DNA from: Chromatiales bacterium
Lineage (GTDB): Bacteria; Pseudomonadota; Gammaproteobacteria; JAGRGH01
Assembly: GCA_020445605.1 (NCBI GenBank)
Contig: JAGRGH010000014.1
Location: forward strand, 31,748-95,747
Direction: 5' to 3'
DNA: 64,000 nt
Made by a program: the position numbers and the translations under genes. Positions 38,303 through 48,510 of the stretch are shown here, in pieces (within the stretch, counting starts at the first letter, position 1; the number at the start of each line of letters is the position of its first letter). The notes beneath the pieces were generated by a model. It saw only the letters and a program-made list of their open reading frames with translations. It had not been told where the DNA came from and ran no database searches.

Positions 38303-41300
38303 ACCGTTTCATCCATGCGAACGAACTGCGCCATGCTCGCGACCAGATCGGATTCCTGGTAGGGCTTGCCGAGGTAATCGTTGACGCCAATCTCCATCGC
38401 ACGCTGGCGATGCTTCTCGCCGGTTCGCGAGGTGATCATGATGATCGGCACGTCCTTGAGTCGCTGGTCGGCGCGAACGTGGGTCGCCAGTTCGTAGCCG
38501 TCCATGCGTGGCATCTCGATATCGAGCAGGATCAGATCCGGCACGCTGTGCTGCAACTGGTCGAACGCATCCACGCCGTCGGTCGCGGTCGCGACGCGCA
38601 GACCGTGGCGTTCGAGCAGACGGCCGGTCACCTTGCGCACGGTGATCGAGTCGTCGACCACCATGACCAGCGGCGCCTGCACGACCGGCGCCTCTTCTTC
38701 AACAACGATGGTTTGCGCGAGCGATTCGACCTCGGCGGCAGCGCGCGCCGGTGCCGTTTCGGCCGCAATCCTCTGCGACATACGCAGCAGGGCACCAATA
38801 TCGAGAATCAGCGCGACACGTCCGTCCGGCAGGATGGTCCCGCCCGAGACCCACGGCACCGTACTGAGCTGCGGCCCGACGGATTTGACGACCACTTCGG
38901 TCGAGCCCAGCAGTTGATCGACCTGAAGCGCCAGACGGGTTTCGCCCGCGCGCACCAGCAGCATCGGATACCACTTGCGCGTCGCCGGCAACACCGGGCC
39001 GCTCTGATAGCCGAGCAGGCGACCGAGATACCAGGTCGCGTATTCGCGACCGGCATAGGTATAGCCGCCCATGTCGCCGGCATACATGCGGCGCAGGTCG
39101 TCGCGGGAGATTCGCACCACACCTTCGACCGCGGTATTCGGGGCTGCATACAGTTCGTCGTCGACCTGCACCAGCAGCGCCTGCGCGATTGCCAGCGTGA
39201 ACGGCAGGCGAATGGTGAATCGCGCGCCTTTGCCGGGGTCGGAATCGATCTCCAGCGAACCACCGAGCTGCTTGATCTCGCTGTGCACGACATCGAGCCC
39301 GACGCCACGACCTGCGACCTGGCTGACCTGCGCCGCGGTGGAAAAACCCGACTCGAGAATGAACTGCATCAGATCGTGGTCACCGATTTCTACCTCTTCG
39401 CCGAGGCGCCCCTCGGCCAGCGCCTTTTCGCGCACGGCGCCCAGATTGATACCGGCGCCGTCATCGGCGACCTCGATCACCACGTCCGGTCCGTCACGCA
39501 TCATCGAGATGTCGATGCGCCCGGTGCGCGGTTTGCCGACCGCGGCCCGATCATCCGGGCTTTCAATGCCGTGCGCGACGGCATTGCGCAACAGGTGTTC
39601 AAACGGCGCGACCATGCGATCAAGCACGTTGCGATCCATTTCGCCGGAGCCACTGAGGTTCAGCTGCACACTCTTCTCAAGGCCGTTCGCCGTCTGCCGA
39701 ACGAGGCGGTTGAAACGCGGCACCAGCGAAGCGAGCGGCACCATGCGGGTGCGCAGCAGGCTGTCCTGCAGATCGGTGCTCACGCGCGACTGCTGACGCA
39801 ACAGCGATTCGGACTGACGGGTCACGTCGTCGAGCAGCTCGCGCAGGCTGGTCAGGTCGCCAACGCTCTCGAGCAGCGCACGCGAGAGCTGCTGCATGGT
39901 CGAGAAGCGATCCAGTTCCAGAGGGTCGAAATCCTCGTTGTCGGTCTCGGACTCCTGCTCGTAGCGGAACAGGATCTGCGCCTCCGTTTCGATGTAAAGC
40001 TTGCGCAGCTGCTCGTTCAGGCGTGCGATCGTCTGTTCCAGTTCGCCCAAGGTGTAGCGCGCCGAACCGACTTTCTCTTCCATGCGTGCGCGATAGATCG
40101 AAATCTCGCCGGCGCTGTTGACAAGCCCGTCGACCACGTCGGCGCGCACTCGAATGTGTTCGCCGTGCACGCCGCCGGCGCGCGTGCGCTGTACAGGTTT
40201 CGCGGTGCCGGTGCTGAACAGACGCTCGACGAGCGCCGGATCCGCGGCTTCGTCCGTCCCTTCCGCAGTGTCGATCGACGCATCGTCCCGGTAGGCGACC
40301 CGATCGTCGGGCGGTTCCTCGGTCGCGGTGAAGTCGTCTGCGAATTCGCTTTCGGCAGCGGCCAGCTCGGCCGGTTCATCGATCGCCGCTGATGCGTCCA
40401 CATAGGTCAGATCCGCATCGAGTCCGGACGCGGCCGACTCCTCAGGGGCCTCGCCGCTGGAACCCACAGGCCGACCGGTGCGAATGAATTCGAGGTCGGC
40501 AAGCAGATGCGGATCCGGCTGCGGTACAGCGCCGGCACGCAGACGATCGAGATTCTCCGACAAGCGGTCAACGGCGGCGCGCGCGCCATCGAGCACGACT
40601 TCATCGGGATCAACGCGACCGTTCGCGATCGCGGTAAAAATGGACTCGACCGAATGGGCGAGATCGCCCATCGCGGTGACCCCCGCCAGTCTCGCGCTGC
40701 CCTTCAGCGTGTGCAGGTTGCGCTGGATGTCCGGCACCAGGCGGTAGGGATCGGGCTCGTCAGGCCATTCCTGCAACAGGCGATCCAGTTCATCGCAGAG
40801 CTCGCGGCCCTCGTCGAGGAAGATCTCGACGACTTCCGGATCCCAGTCCGGCGGCGTCAGGACGACTTCGCTCGTGTCGACATCGGCAGGCGCCGGTGCG
40901 TCGTGCAGGCCGGAGTGTGCCGCCGCGAAACCCCGCTCCATCTTCGGGAACTCGCGCAGTTCCTGCGCACGCGTGCTGAAACGCTCGACCAGCGAATCCG
41001 GAGACTCGACCGGCTGTTGATCGACCCATGCGTTCAGGGCACGCTCGATCCAGTCCGCCGCGCCCGCAATGAGCAGGGCGTCGGTCGGGTCCGCGTGCGC
41101 ACGCGCGTGATCGTAGGCCTCGGCCCAGCGGTCCATTGCGTGCGCGACCGAGGCCACCTCGGCGGCTTCGGCAAGGTGTGCGCTGCCGCTCAGCGTATGC
41201 GCGTTGAAACGTAACCGGGTGATCGAATCGCCATGCTGAAGATCGTCGTGCAGCACCGCGGAAATCCCGCGCAGCGCCTGGACGCGATCGACGGTTTCAT

Positions 41301-44300
41301 CGCGGAAGGTCTGCACCAGGACCGGATCACGCCCGAACCCGTCGGAAGGCTCGTCGCGCGCTGGTTCAGACGCGTCGAATTCGTTCGTGGCCGGTGCGGT
41401 GGTCTGGTCCGGCGCGGGCTGATCCCACGCTGCGGCGCTGAAATCTTCGGCCTGAAGGTGGTCTGCCGGTGTTTCGGCAGATTCATGCTCGGCCTGTGTC
41501 GATTCGCCCCCGTGCAGGGGCTGCGGGGCATCCCCGAAGGTCTCGGTTTCGGGTTGCGCTGCGACATTCTCGACCGGCGGCGCAGACACGAGGTCCGGTA
41601 AATCACTGGCATCAATGGGCTCGAGGTCATTGATGTCGGCAACACCGACCGGTGGCAGCGCGGCGGATTCCAACGCATCGTCAGCGCCGAGACGGTCGGC
41701 AGCGTCGAATGAGTCCTGCACGCTGACCGGCTCGCTGCCAAAAGCGGGGGCCGCCATGCCCTGGTCGACCAGGGTTGGATCTTGGTCGTCAACCAGCGTA
41801 TCCGCCGCGATTCCGGCGTCGAGATCTGCAAAACCGTCTGGCGCCGGAGGCTCTGCGGATACCGGCGTATCGGCCGCGGCAAGGCTGTCGTCGACGGCGA
41901 ATGAGTCCTGCACGCTGACCGGTTCGCCGCCGAAAGCGGGCTCAGCCAGCCCCTGGTCGACTACGGTTGCGTCCTCGTCGTCGATCAGTGGCTCGAGCGC
42001 ATGGTCGGACTCGACCACCACGGATTCGTCACCAGCGACGACGTCCGACGACTGCATGGATTCGTCCGGGTCGATGAGACCGTCGAGATCATCGTCGTCG
42101 GTTGCGAGATCGGAAAGGTCGAACTCCCCGGAGACCTCGTCGTCCGAAGTGCGCGAGAAGTCGCTGACGAATTCGAGCCCAAGGTCGGGCGCGGCATCAT
42201 CGGCTTGCGCGCCGGATGCATCCGCCTCGGCAAGTTCGCTCAGGCCATCATCTGGCGCCGGTTCATCCTCGACACCGCGATGGTCGGTCGGCTGCGCGTC
42301 GAAATCAAAGGGCTCGAAGCCAGCATCGCCATCCAGATCGTCCGAGCCAAGTTCACCGACGACCGCACCGCTGGGGGTGTCATCGAGTTCGAGATTCTCC
42401 AGCTGCCAGGCCGTATCCAGGGTGAGATCGTCGCCGGCGTCTGGCTCAAGTGCATCGCCCCCACCGGAATCCTCGGGCGCTGGTGGCGAACTTGGCGGAG
42501 GAGGCAAATCGCCGCCACCGGCCGGCGGGTGACTGAGCCGTTCGGCGCGCGCAGCCAGGGCCGCCACGTCAACCGTCGTCTCGGTGCCGTGTTCCTGACA
42601 GTCAACGAGGTCCGGCAGCACGCGGATCGTTTCGTCCAGCAGGGCGTACAGATCATCGGTCGGCTCGATGGTCTGGTCGATGACACGATTGAGCAGATTT
42701 TCGATCGACCAGGCGAACTCGCCGATGGTTGCGGCACCCACCATGCGGCCACTGCCCTTGAGCGTGTGGAACGAGCGCCGGAAGGTCAGCAGGGCCTCGC
42801 GATCGGCAGGGTCGTCGCGCCAGCGCGGGTAGTGCTCGCGAATGGTTTCGAGTTCTTCGCGGGCCTCCTCGAGGAAGATGCCGAGGATCTCGTCGTCGAT
42901 CTCCTCGAGGGTCGCCTTCGGCGGCGCCGGAACAACGGGCGCCAGCGCGGGTTCGGCTGTGATCTCGAACGACTCGACCGCCGAAGCCGGCTCGTCGCCG
43001 AGATCTTCGGGCGCCAGCTCGCGCAGGCGCTCCAGCGCGCGGCGCGCCATCGTGATGGGCTGGCGATCGTCGTCGATGCCGGCGGCGATCTCGTCCAGGT
43101 GGTATTCGAGACCCGCGACGAGGTCCGCCAGCGCGATCAGCGCGTTCGCCCCACCGTAGACATCGGGACGACGATCGGACGCCGCAACGACCTCTTCGAT
43201 GCCGCGCACGAGTTCCTGTGCGGCATCCAGTTCGATGAAACCGATCGCGCCGTCGACGAGCCGCAATCGCTGCGCCACGCCGGCCAGTGGTTCGATGTTC
43301 GCCGGGTCCGCGCCGAACTGGCTGATCGCATCCTTGATGTGCGCGAACTCGACCGCGGTCTCCTCCAGCAGGCGGCGACGCGTATGTGCAAGTTCCGCGG
43401 CCGATACGCCCGCGCCGACGTCTTCGGCCTCGTCCTCGTCCGGCAGCGCCAGCATGTCGTCGAGCGCCGCTTCGACGCCCAGCAGTTCCTTGGCCACTTC
43501 GAACAACTGATCGTCGCTCAGGCCGCCATCCGGATCGCCGGCGCGCGCGAGCCGTTCGACCTGGCGTTGCAGTCGCACGCGCAGCGCGCCCTGCCCAACC
43601 ATGCCCAGCGTGTCGCCGACCTTGCCGATGATCGGCGCGATACCCGTCAGGTCGGCGGGATTGCGGTTCGCGCTGCGGATGAACAGGTCCAGGCGGTCCT
43701 TGACCCGCGAAAGATCCTCGCGTATCGCCGTGATCACCGACCGCATGCTGGCGGTATCGGGGCGCAGCATGCGGTCGCGCACGCTGGCGATTTCGGCCGC
43801 GGATGGCAATGCGCGATCGAGTGCGAACCGCTGGCGAATCGCCGCGACGGATGCCGACGGCGACTTGATCTGCGCGACGTAGAACAACAGGTTCTTCAGC
43901 AGCCCCTCGTCGCGCCCGTGGTCGAGCCAGCCGGTTTCGCCACGATCAATGATTTTCTTGTTGTCGCGATCGAGCCGGCCAAACAAAAGTCTGACCGCAA
44001 CGCTGTCGACCAGGGCGCCAGCGGCCAGCGCGCCGGCGATCTCGGTCGCCGCTTCGTAGACGGCACCGGCAGCCGCGCTGACGCCCGCGGCCCGCCACTG
44101 CCCGGCCAGGGTCTTGATCTGTCCGAGTTGGCGCGCGACATCGCGCTGCCGGAACCATCCGAGCAGAGCGAGATGGAAGCGATGACGCGAGCCGCGCAGG
44201 GTCTCGCCGAGTTCACTGTCCTCGGCACTGCCCAAGGCATCCGCCAGCCCGGCGAGGTCGGGCGTGAAAAACGCAGCCTCGGTCAGCATCGCGGCGTCAC

Positions 44301-44682
44301 GCGCGGCACGCAGATCATTGAACAGGGGCAGCAGCACGACCGGAAGGTCCGGCTGACCCTGTTCGATCTTTTCAAGGTAATCCGGCAACCGCAGCAGCGC
44401 GACCATCAGGACTTCCTGCGCGCGCTCTTCGTTGGGGACGCGATCTTCCTTCAGCGCCAGCGCGAGTTGCTGCATCTCCTCGGCAAGCATCGCCGCACCG
44501 AACACCTCGAGAATCTCGAGTGTTCCGCGCACATCACGCAACCGGGTGATGCAAAAGGCGAGCTGCGCACCGTCGCCAGAACCTTCGGCGTGATCCTCCA
44601 GCGCCTGGCGCGCCTCGGCCAGCGAACGATCCAGTTCGCCCTTGACCCACTGCAAACGTCGCCGGAGATTGAGTTCCTGCAT
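38299..44682 (-). CDS. chpA: ChpA hybrid chemotaxis histidine kinase (type IV pilus)
   Basis: A 2127-residue CheA-type kinase controlling twitching motility. In order: an N-terminal Hpt-like domain lacking the phospho-His (RDVRGTLEILEVFG), Hpt domains with His639 (FHTLKGSGRM), His1162 (AHTLSGSAH) and His1324 (LHTLKGSARL), a dimerisation segment, the ATPase domain around residue 1700 (LLRNAVAHGIE, VADDGAGIN), a CheW domain, and a C-terminal receiver with Asp2054 (LLDIEMPRMDG) and GKPYQESDL. Residues about 680-1120 are an acidic low-complexity linker containing a 64-residue duplication. Pseudomonas ChpA has more Hpt-type domains, so this one is somewhat reduced. It follows pilJ after 157 non-coding bases. 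Confidence 0.95.
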   Translation of the reverse strand: MQELNLRRRLQWVKGELDRSLAEARQALEDHAEGSGDGAQLAFCITRLRDVRGTLEILEVFGAAMLAEEMQQLALALKEDRVPNEERAQEVLMVALLRLPDYLEKIEQGQPDLPVVLLPLFNDLRAARDAAMLTEAAFFTPDLAGLADALGSAEDSELGETLRGSRHRFHLALLGWFRQRDVARQLGQIKTLAGQWRAAGVSAAAGAVYEAATEIAGALAAGALVDSVAVRLLFGRLDRDNKKIIDRGETGWLDHGRDEGLLKNLLFYVAQIKSPSASVAAIRQRFALDRALPSAAEIASVRDRMLRPDTASMRSVITAIREDLSRVKDRLDLFIRSANRNPADLTGIAPIIGKVGDTLGMVGQGALRVRLQRQVERLARAGDPDGGLSDDQLFEVAKELLGVEAALDDMLALPDEDEAEDVGAGVSAAELAHTRRRLLEETAVEFAHIKDAISQFGADPANIEPLAGVAQRLRLVDGAIGFIELDAAQELVRGIEEVVAASDRRPDVYGGANALIALADLVAGLEYHLDEIAAGIDDDRQPITMARRALERLRELAPEDLGDEPASAVESFEITAEPALAPVVPAPPKATLEEIDDEILGIFLEEAREELETIREHYPRWRDDPADREALLTFRRSFHTLKGSGRMVGAATIGEFAWSIENLLNRVIDQTIEPTDDLYALLDETIRVLPDLVDCQEHGTETTVDVAALAARAERLSHPPAGGGDLPPPPSSPPAPEDSGGGDALEPDAGDDLTLDTAWQLENLELDDTPSGAVVGELGSDDLDGDAGFEPFDFDAQPTDHRGVEDEPAPDDGLSELAEADASGAQADDAAPDLGLEFVSDFSRTSDDEVSGEFDLSDLATDDDDLDGLIDPDESMQSSDVVAGDESVVVESDHALEPLIDDEDATVVDQGLAEPAFGGEPVSVQDSFAVDDSLAAADTPVSAEPPAPDGFADLDAGIAADTLVDDQDPTLVDQGMAAPAFGSEPVSVQDSFDAADRLGADDALESAALPPVGVADINDLEPIDASDLPDLVSAPPVENVAAQPETETFGDAPQPLHGGESTQAEHESAETPADHLQAEDFSAAAWDQPAPDQTTAPATNEFDASEPARDEPSDGFGRDPVLVQTFRDETVDRVQALRGISAVLHDDLQHGDSITRLRFNAHTLSGSAHLAEAAEVASVAHAMDRWAEAYDHARAHADPTDALLIAGAADWIERALNAWVDQQPVESPDSLVERFSTRAQELREFPKMERGFAAAHSGLHDAPAPADVDTSEVVLTPPDWDPEVVEIFLDEGRELCDELDRLLQEWPDEPDPYRLVPDIQRNLHTLKGSARLAGVTAMGDLAHSVESIFTAIANGRVDPDEVVLDGARAAVDRLSENLDRLRAGAVPQPDPHLLADLEFIRTGRPVGSSGEAPEESAASGLDADLTYVDASAAIDEPAELAAAESEFADDFTATEEPPDDRVAYRDDASIDTAEGTDEAADPALVERLFSTGTAKPVQRTRAGGVHGEHIRVRADVVDGLVNSAGEISIYRARMEEKVGSARYTLGELEQTIARLNEQLRKLYIETEAQILFRYEQESETDNEDFDPLELDRFSTMQQLSRALLESVGDLTSLRELLDDVTRQSESLLRQQSRVSTDLQDSLLRTRMVPLASLVPRFNRLVRQTANGLEKSVQLNLSGSGEMDRNVLDRMVAPFEHLLRNAVAHGIESPDDRAAVGKPRTGRIDISMMRDGPDVVIEVADDGAGINLGAVREKALAEGRLGEEVEIGDHDLMQFILESGFSTAAQVSQVAGRGVGLDVVHSEIKQLGGSLEIDSDPGKGARFTIRLPFTLAIAQALLVQVDDELYAAPNTAVEGVVRISRDDLRRMYAGDMGGYTYAGREYATWYLGRLLGYQSGPVLPATRKWYPMLLVRAGETRLALQVDQLLGSTEVVVKSVGPQLSTVPWVSGGTILPDGRVALILDIGALLRMSQRIAAETAPARAAAEVESLAQTIVVEEEAPVVQAPLVMVVDDSITVRKVTGRLLERHGLRVATATDGVDAFDQLQHSVPDLILLDIEMPRMDGYELATHVRADQRLKDVPIIMITSRTGEKHRQRAMEIGVNDYLGKPYQESDLVASMAQFVRMDETV

Positions 44683-44839
44683 CTAGCGCGCACCCGCTGC
44701 ACGTTCATGAAGGCGGACGTGACACGACTTGCGTGGACAGCGCATGCATGCGCGCCGGCCGGGGCAACGGTTCGGTCCAACCACGATCAGTGCAGTGTCA
44801 GCCACGTTGATTTGATACAGAAAACCGCGACCGATCCGG

Positions 44840-46888
44840 TTACGCCGGAAGCTTGAAGCCCGACACCGACTGCTGCAGATCGTCTGCGAGATCAGCGAGG
44901 GTACCGATGGAGGCCGCCGTCTGGCCGGTACCTTCGGAGGTCTGCATCGTGATCTCCTGAATGACCGACATGGTCTCGGACACGGCGGTGGTTGCTGCGG
45001 CCTGCTCCTTTGCGCGCCGCGCGATGTTGCCCGTGAGTTCGGCGATGCGGTTCGACACCGTTTCGATTTCGAGCAGCGCGTCACCTGCGTTCTCGGCGAG
45101 TTTCGCCCCGCGCACCACGCCCGCGGTGGATTCTTCCATGGAGGCGACCGCCTCGTTGGTATCGGCCTGAATGGTCTTGACCAGCGCCTCGATCTGCTTC
45201 GTGGCGTTTGACGAACGTTCTGCAAGGCGCTGGACTTCGTCGGCGACGACCGCGAAACCGCGACCGGCCTCGCCGGCCATTGCGGCCTGCATGGCGGCGT
45301 TCAAGGCGAGGATGTTCGTCTGGTCAGAGATGTCGTCGATCAGTTCGACGATCTCACCGATCTGCTGCGAGGACTCGCCGAGTCGTTTGATTCGCTTGGA
45401 GGTCTCCTGGATCTGTTCGCGAATCTGGTCCATGCCGTAGATGGTGCTGCGCACGGTCTGGGCGCCCGTGGATGCGATTTCGACCGAGCGCTGCGCCACT
45501 TCGGCGGACTCCGCGGCGTCTTCACTCATCTGCGTGATGGTTTGCGCGACGGACTGGATGGACATGTTCGCCGCGTTGATCTGGTCGGACTGGTGCTCAC
45601 TGGCCTCGGCGAGATGCATGGCCATGGCGCGCGATTCCTGCGCCGAACTCGATACCTGGTCCGAGGTGCTATTGATCGTGTTGACCAGGGAGCGCAGCGC
45701 CTCGATGGCGTAGTTGATGGAGTCGGCGATCGCGCCGGTGATGTCCTCGGTAACCGTTGCCTGCACGGTCAGGTCGCCGCTTGCGAGGTCGCCCATTTCA
45801 TCGAGCAGCCGCAGGATGGCCTGCTGGTTTCGGCGATTGACCTCGTCACTGCTCTGCTCACGACGCCGTGCGCGCGTGACCAAGGCCACCGCCAGCAGTG
45901 TCAGGACCGCCAGCGAGATCGCACCCAGTGCGACGACGACACCCGGGCCGACCTGAACGTTGCCCATGCGCATGCGGCCCGGCGTTCCCTCGTAGACGAG
46001 ACTCAGGTTCGCGGCGGCCTCGCTGAGCTGGTCGGAGGCGAGCGTCACGCCCTCCGCCGCCTCCAGCGCCGGCAGCGCGACCGGCACGGTCTGGATGATC
46101 TGCTGGGCGTTGTCGTTGATGGTGGAAAAGAGCAGCGCGTTCTCGCGCAAGGCACTGGAGGCCTTCGCATCAGTGATCCGATCGATGCCCATCGACTGAT
46201 CGCCGCGCAGAAGGCCCTGCAACACCGCTCCGTATTCGGCGGAGTCGCGTGCAAAGCGGTCAATGGCGATTGCAGTCTCGGCGCCACCCTGCAACACCTT
46301 GTCGACGTTGTTTTCGATTCGTTGGCCGAGCAGCATCTGGCGCGAGGCGGTGAAGATCTGCTGTGCGCTGGACTTGCCCTGCGAGAGCACCTCGACGACC
46401 GTGGCCGCAGTCTGTTGCAGGCCCGGAACGAACTCGCCGATCGACTCCACGTGGTCTCGAATCTTCAGGATTGCGCCCTGCGCATCGAGTGTGAGGTCGG
46501 CCGTCTCGCGCAGGTTCAGCCAGAGGTTTTCGACGATGCGAACGACCTCTCGTGTCTCGCCCGGGGATGCCGGCAATCCACCCTCGGCATCGCCGGACTT
46601 GAGCGCGTTCATGAGGTTGTCGAAACGGTCGCGCGCGCCGGTCAGCAGCGCGAACGAGTCCGGACGACCGCGCGTGGCCTCCAGCGTGTAGTTGGCGATC
46701 TGCTGTGCAAGCACGCGCTGCTCGCCAACGATGTTCAGATAGCGACGTCCATGGGACTGCCAGGTATTCACATGCACGAACGCGATCAGCGTGGCGATGA
46801 TCAACACACCGGCCATTACGCTCAGCAGCGTCATGACCTTGTTTGAGCCGATCTCCCGAAAGAAGCCCGGTACGGATTTTTCCGCCAT
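44840..46888 (-). CDS. pilJ: methyl-accepting chemoreceptor PilJ
   Basis: A 682-residue membrane receptor of the type IV pilus chemosensory system. The first membrane helix is residues 18-39 and the second about 313-337, enclosing a helical periplasmic sensor. HAMP-like and coiled-coil regions follow, with the kinase-contact tip near 540-556 ([21 protein letters not shown]). The C-terminus SVSGFKLPA is typical of PilJ. PilK would normally follow, but here comes an unassigned 157-base gap and then chpA. Confidence 0.95.
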   Translation of the reverse strand: MAEKSVPGFFREIGSNKVMTLLSVMAGVLIIATLIAFVHVNTWQSHGRRYLNIVGEQRVLAQQIANYTLEATRGRPDSFALLTGARDRFDNLMNALKSGDAEGGLPASPGETREVVRIVENLWLNLRETADLTLDAQGAILKIRDHVESIGEFVPGLQQTAATVVEVLSQGKSSAQQIFTASRQMLLGQRIENNVDKVLQGGAETAIAIDRFARDSAEYGAVLQGLLRGDQSMGIDRITDAKASSALRENALLFSTINDNAQQIIQTVPVALPALEAAEGVTLASDQLSEAAANLSLVYEGTPGRMRMGNVQVGPGVVVALGAISLAVLTLLAVALVTRARRREQSSDEVNRRNQQAILRLLDEMGDLASGDLTVQATVTEDITGAIADSINYAIEALRSLVNTINSTSDQVSSSAQESRAMAMHLAEASEHQSDQINAANMSIQSVAQTITQMSEDAAESAEVAQRSVEIASTGAQTVRSTIYGMDQIREQIQETSKRIKRLGESSQQIGEIVELIDDISDQTNILALNAAMQAAMAGEAGRGFAVVADEVQRLAERSSNATKQIEALVKTIQADTNEAVASMEESTAGVVRGAKLAENAGDALLEIETVSNRIAELTGNIARRAKEQAAATTAVSETMSVIQEITMQTSEGTGQTAASIGTLADLADDLQQSVSGFKLPA

Positions 46889-47061
46889 AGCAGTTCTCGC
46901 TCTAGAGTAATTTTCCGGGCTCGGGCCATCGGATTGCAGCCTTCGCGGCTGCCCGGTCCGTTTGACCCGATCCTCGCCTGATGATCAATTTTCGAACCGT
47001 CTCGGCGCTCGCTGTTCCCGGCGCCGGCCGGCCGGCGCAAATTGCGCGCGGCGCACGTCCG

Positions 47062-47595
47062 TCAGAGTGCCGCACGCAGAAAACCCCCGTCAGCCGCCAG
47101 GGCCTGCGTACTGAACACACGCCACTCGCGCTCGTCGTCGCGCACGCGTGCGAGCACGAACTTGTCCAAGCGATGGCTGCCGGTCGGCGCGCCAACGACT
47201 TGATCTTCGGTAAAGCGTCGCACGCCGCCGACTTCCACGACCAGGAGCCCCGCATGCACACCGCCATGCTCGATCACCAGCACGTGCGATCGCCGGCCAA
47301 CGACCGTCGGACGCCCGCCGGCGAAGATCTGCAGATCGACGATCGGCAATAGAACGCCTCGCAGATTCGTCACACCGAGAAACCAGTCACGCGTCGCGGG
47401 CACGCGGGTGAGTGCCGGAAAATTCACCGTCTCGCGCACATGGGCCAACGGCGCCACGAAATGCTGGCCGGCCACCCGAAACGCCACCCCCACCCACTGA
47501 CGCTTGACCTTCGCGCGCTCGGGAAGCACGGCGGCCGCACTGCGGCCGCGCGCATCCAGTCGGGACAACAGGTCTACGGGATGTTCCATGGGCAC
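47062..47595 (-). CDS. pilI: CheW-like adaptor PilI
   Basis: A 177-residue CheW-domain protein that couples PilJ to the ChpA kinase. WVGVAFRVAGQHFVAPLAHVRETVNFPALTRVP is the family opening, and FLGVTNLRGVLLPIVDLQIF forms the core strand pair. It lies 24 bases after pilH and 173 bases before pilJ. Confidence 0.92.
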   Translation of the reverse strand: MPMEHPVDLLSRLDARGRSAAAVLPERAKVKRQWVGVAFRVAGQHFVAPLAHVRETVNFPALTRVPATRDWFLGVTNLRGVLLPIVDLQIFAGGRPTVVGRRSHVLVIEHGGVHAGLLVVEVGGVRRFTEDQVVGAPTGSHRLDKFVLARVRDDEREWRVFSTQALAADGGFLRAAL

Positions 47596-47619
47596 GTGCC
47601 GGTTTGCCTGCTGCGTTGA

Positions 47620-47982
47620 CTATTCGATGAACCGGCCGATCTTGCCGAGCAGATCGGCCTTGGAAAACGGCTTGACCACGTAGTCCTTGGCGCCCTGGCG
47701 CATGCCCCAGGCGCGATCGGTGTCCTGATCCTTGGTGGTCACCATGATGACCGGAATCTTGGACGTCGCCGGATCGCGCGCGAGTTCGCGCGTCGCCTGG
47801 AACCCATTCATGCCGGGCATGACGACATCCATGAGAATCAGATCCGGCTGCTCGGCACGCGCCACACGCAACGCCTCCTCGCCGTCCATCGCCGAAACCG
47901 TCGTGAAGCCGTTGCTCTCCAGCAACGAGCGAATGACGTGCATCTCGGTCGGTGAGTCGTCAACGATCAGAATGGTAGCCAC
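47620..47982 (-). CDS. pilH: response regulator PilH
   Basis: A 120-residue single receiver domain. Phospho-acceptor Asp52 in LILMDVVMPGMNG, the acidic pair Asp8-Asp9, and Lys in VVKPFSKADLLGKI are in place. ATRELARDPATSKIPVIMVTTKDQDTDRAWGMRQGAKDY is PilH-like. In Pseudomonas PilH counters PilG, directing retraction via PilT/PilU, which are also in this window. Confidence 0.95.
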   Translation of the reverse strand: MATILIVDDSPTEMHVIRSLLESNGFTTVSAMDGEEALRVARAEQPDLILMDVVMPGMNGFQATRELARDPATSKIPVIMVTTKDQDTDRAWGMRQGAKDYVVKPFSKADLLGKIGRFIE

Positions 47983-48027
47983 GGTCTTATCGCCTCGTTA
48001 TGGTTTCGGTATAGCGACATTGCATCT

Positions 48028-48453
48028 TCAAGCCCCAGCCGCCACCGGAACGTGGCCGACATGCTCGCGGATCGCCCCCAGCAGTTCTTCCTTGGTGAAA
48101 GGCTTGGTCAGATACTTCTGTGAGCCGACGATGCGCCCCTTCGCCTTGTCGAACAGCCCGTCCTTGCTCGACAGCATGATCACCGGCGTGGAGCGAAATG
48201 ACTCGTTGTTCTTGATGAGCGCGCAGGTCTGATATCCATCCAGGCGCGGCATCATGATGTCGACGAAGATGATGTCCGGACGGTTCTCGGCAATGACCGA
48301 GAGCGCTTCAAAACCGTCAACGGCGGTCAATACTTCACAGCCGGCCTTCGACAGCAGGGTTTCGGCGGTATGGCGAATGGTCTTGCTGTCGTCGATCACC
48401 ATGACTTTCAGCCCGGTGAAATCGGCCGAATCGCTATCGTTGCTCACGAGCAC
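48028..48453 (-). CDS. pilG: response regulator PilG
   Basis: A 141-residue receiver protein, the first gene of the pil-chp transcript. Asp65 (IIFVDIMMPRLDGYQ) is the phosphorylation site and LTKPFTKEELLGAI carries the conserved Lys. The start is GTG. PilG drives pilus extension and cAMP signalling via FimV/CyaB in Pseudomonas. It is 46 bases from pilH. Confidence 0.95.
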   Translation of the reverse strand: MLVSNDSDSADFTGLKVMVIDDSKTIRHTAETLLSKAGCEVLTAVDGFEALSVIAENRPDIIFVDIMMPRLDGYQTCALIKNNESFRSTPVIMLSSKDGLFDKAKGRIVGSQKYLTKPFTKEELLGAIREHVGHVPVAAGA

Positions 48454-48510
48454 GCTCCAAATTGCATCGAACCTCGACTGACAACAGGCTGCACGAAACC
48501 ACCGCCGACG

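Noticed and set aside
38410..44856. Long plus-strand ORFs antisense to chpA (660 and 951 codons)
   Set aside because: These mirror the high-GC codon use of chpA, have shadow-type Arg/His-rich composition and no recognisable domain.
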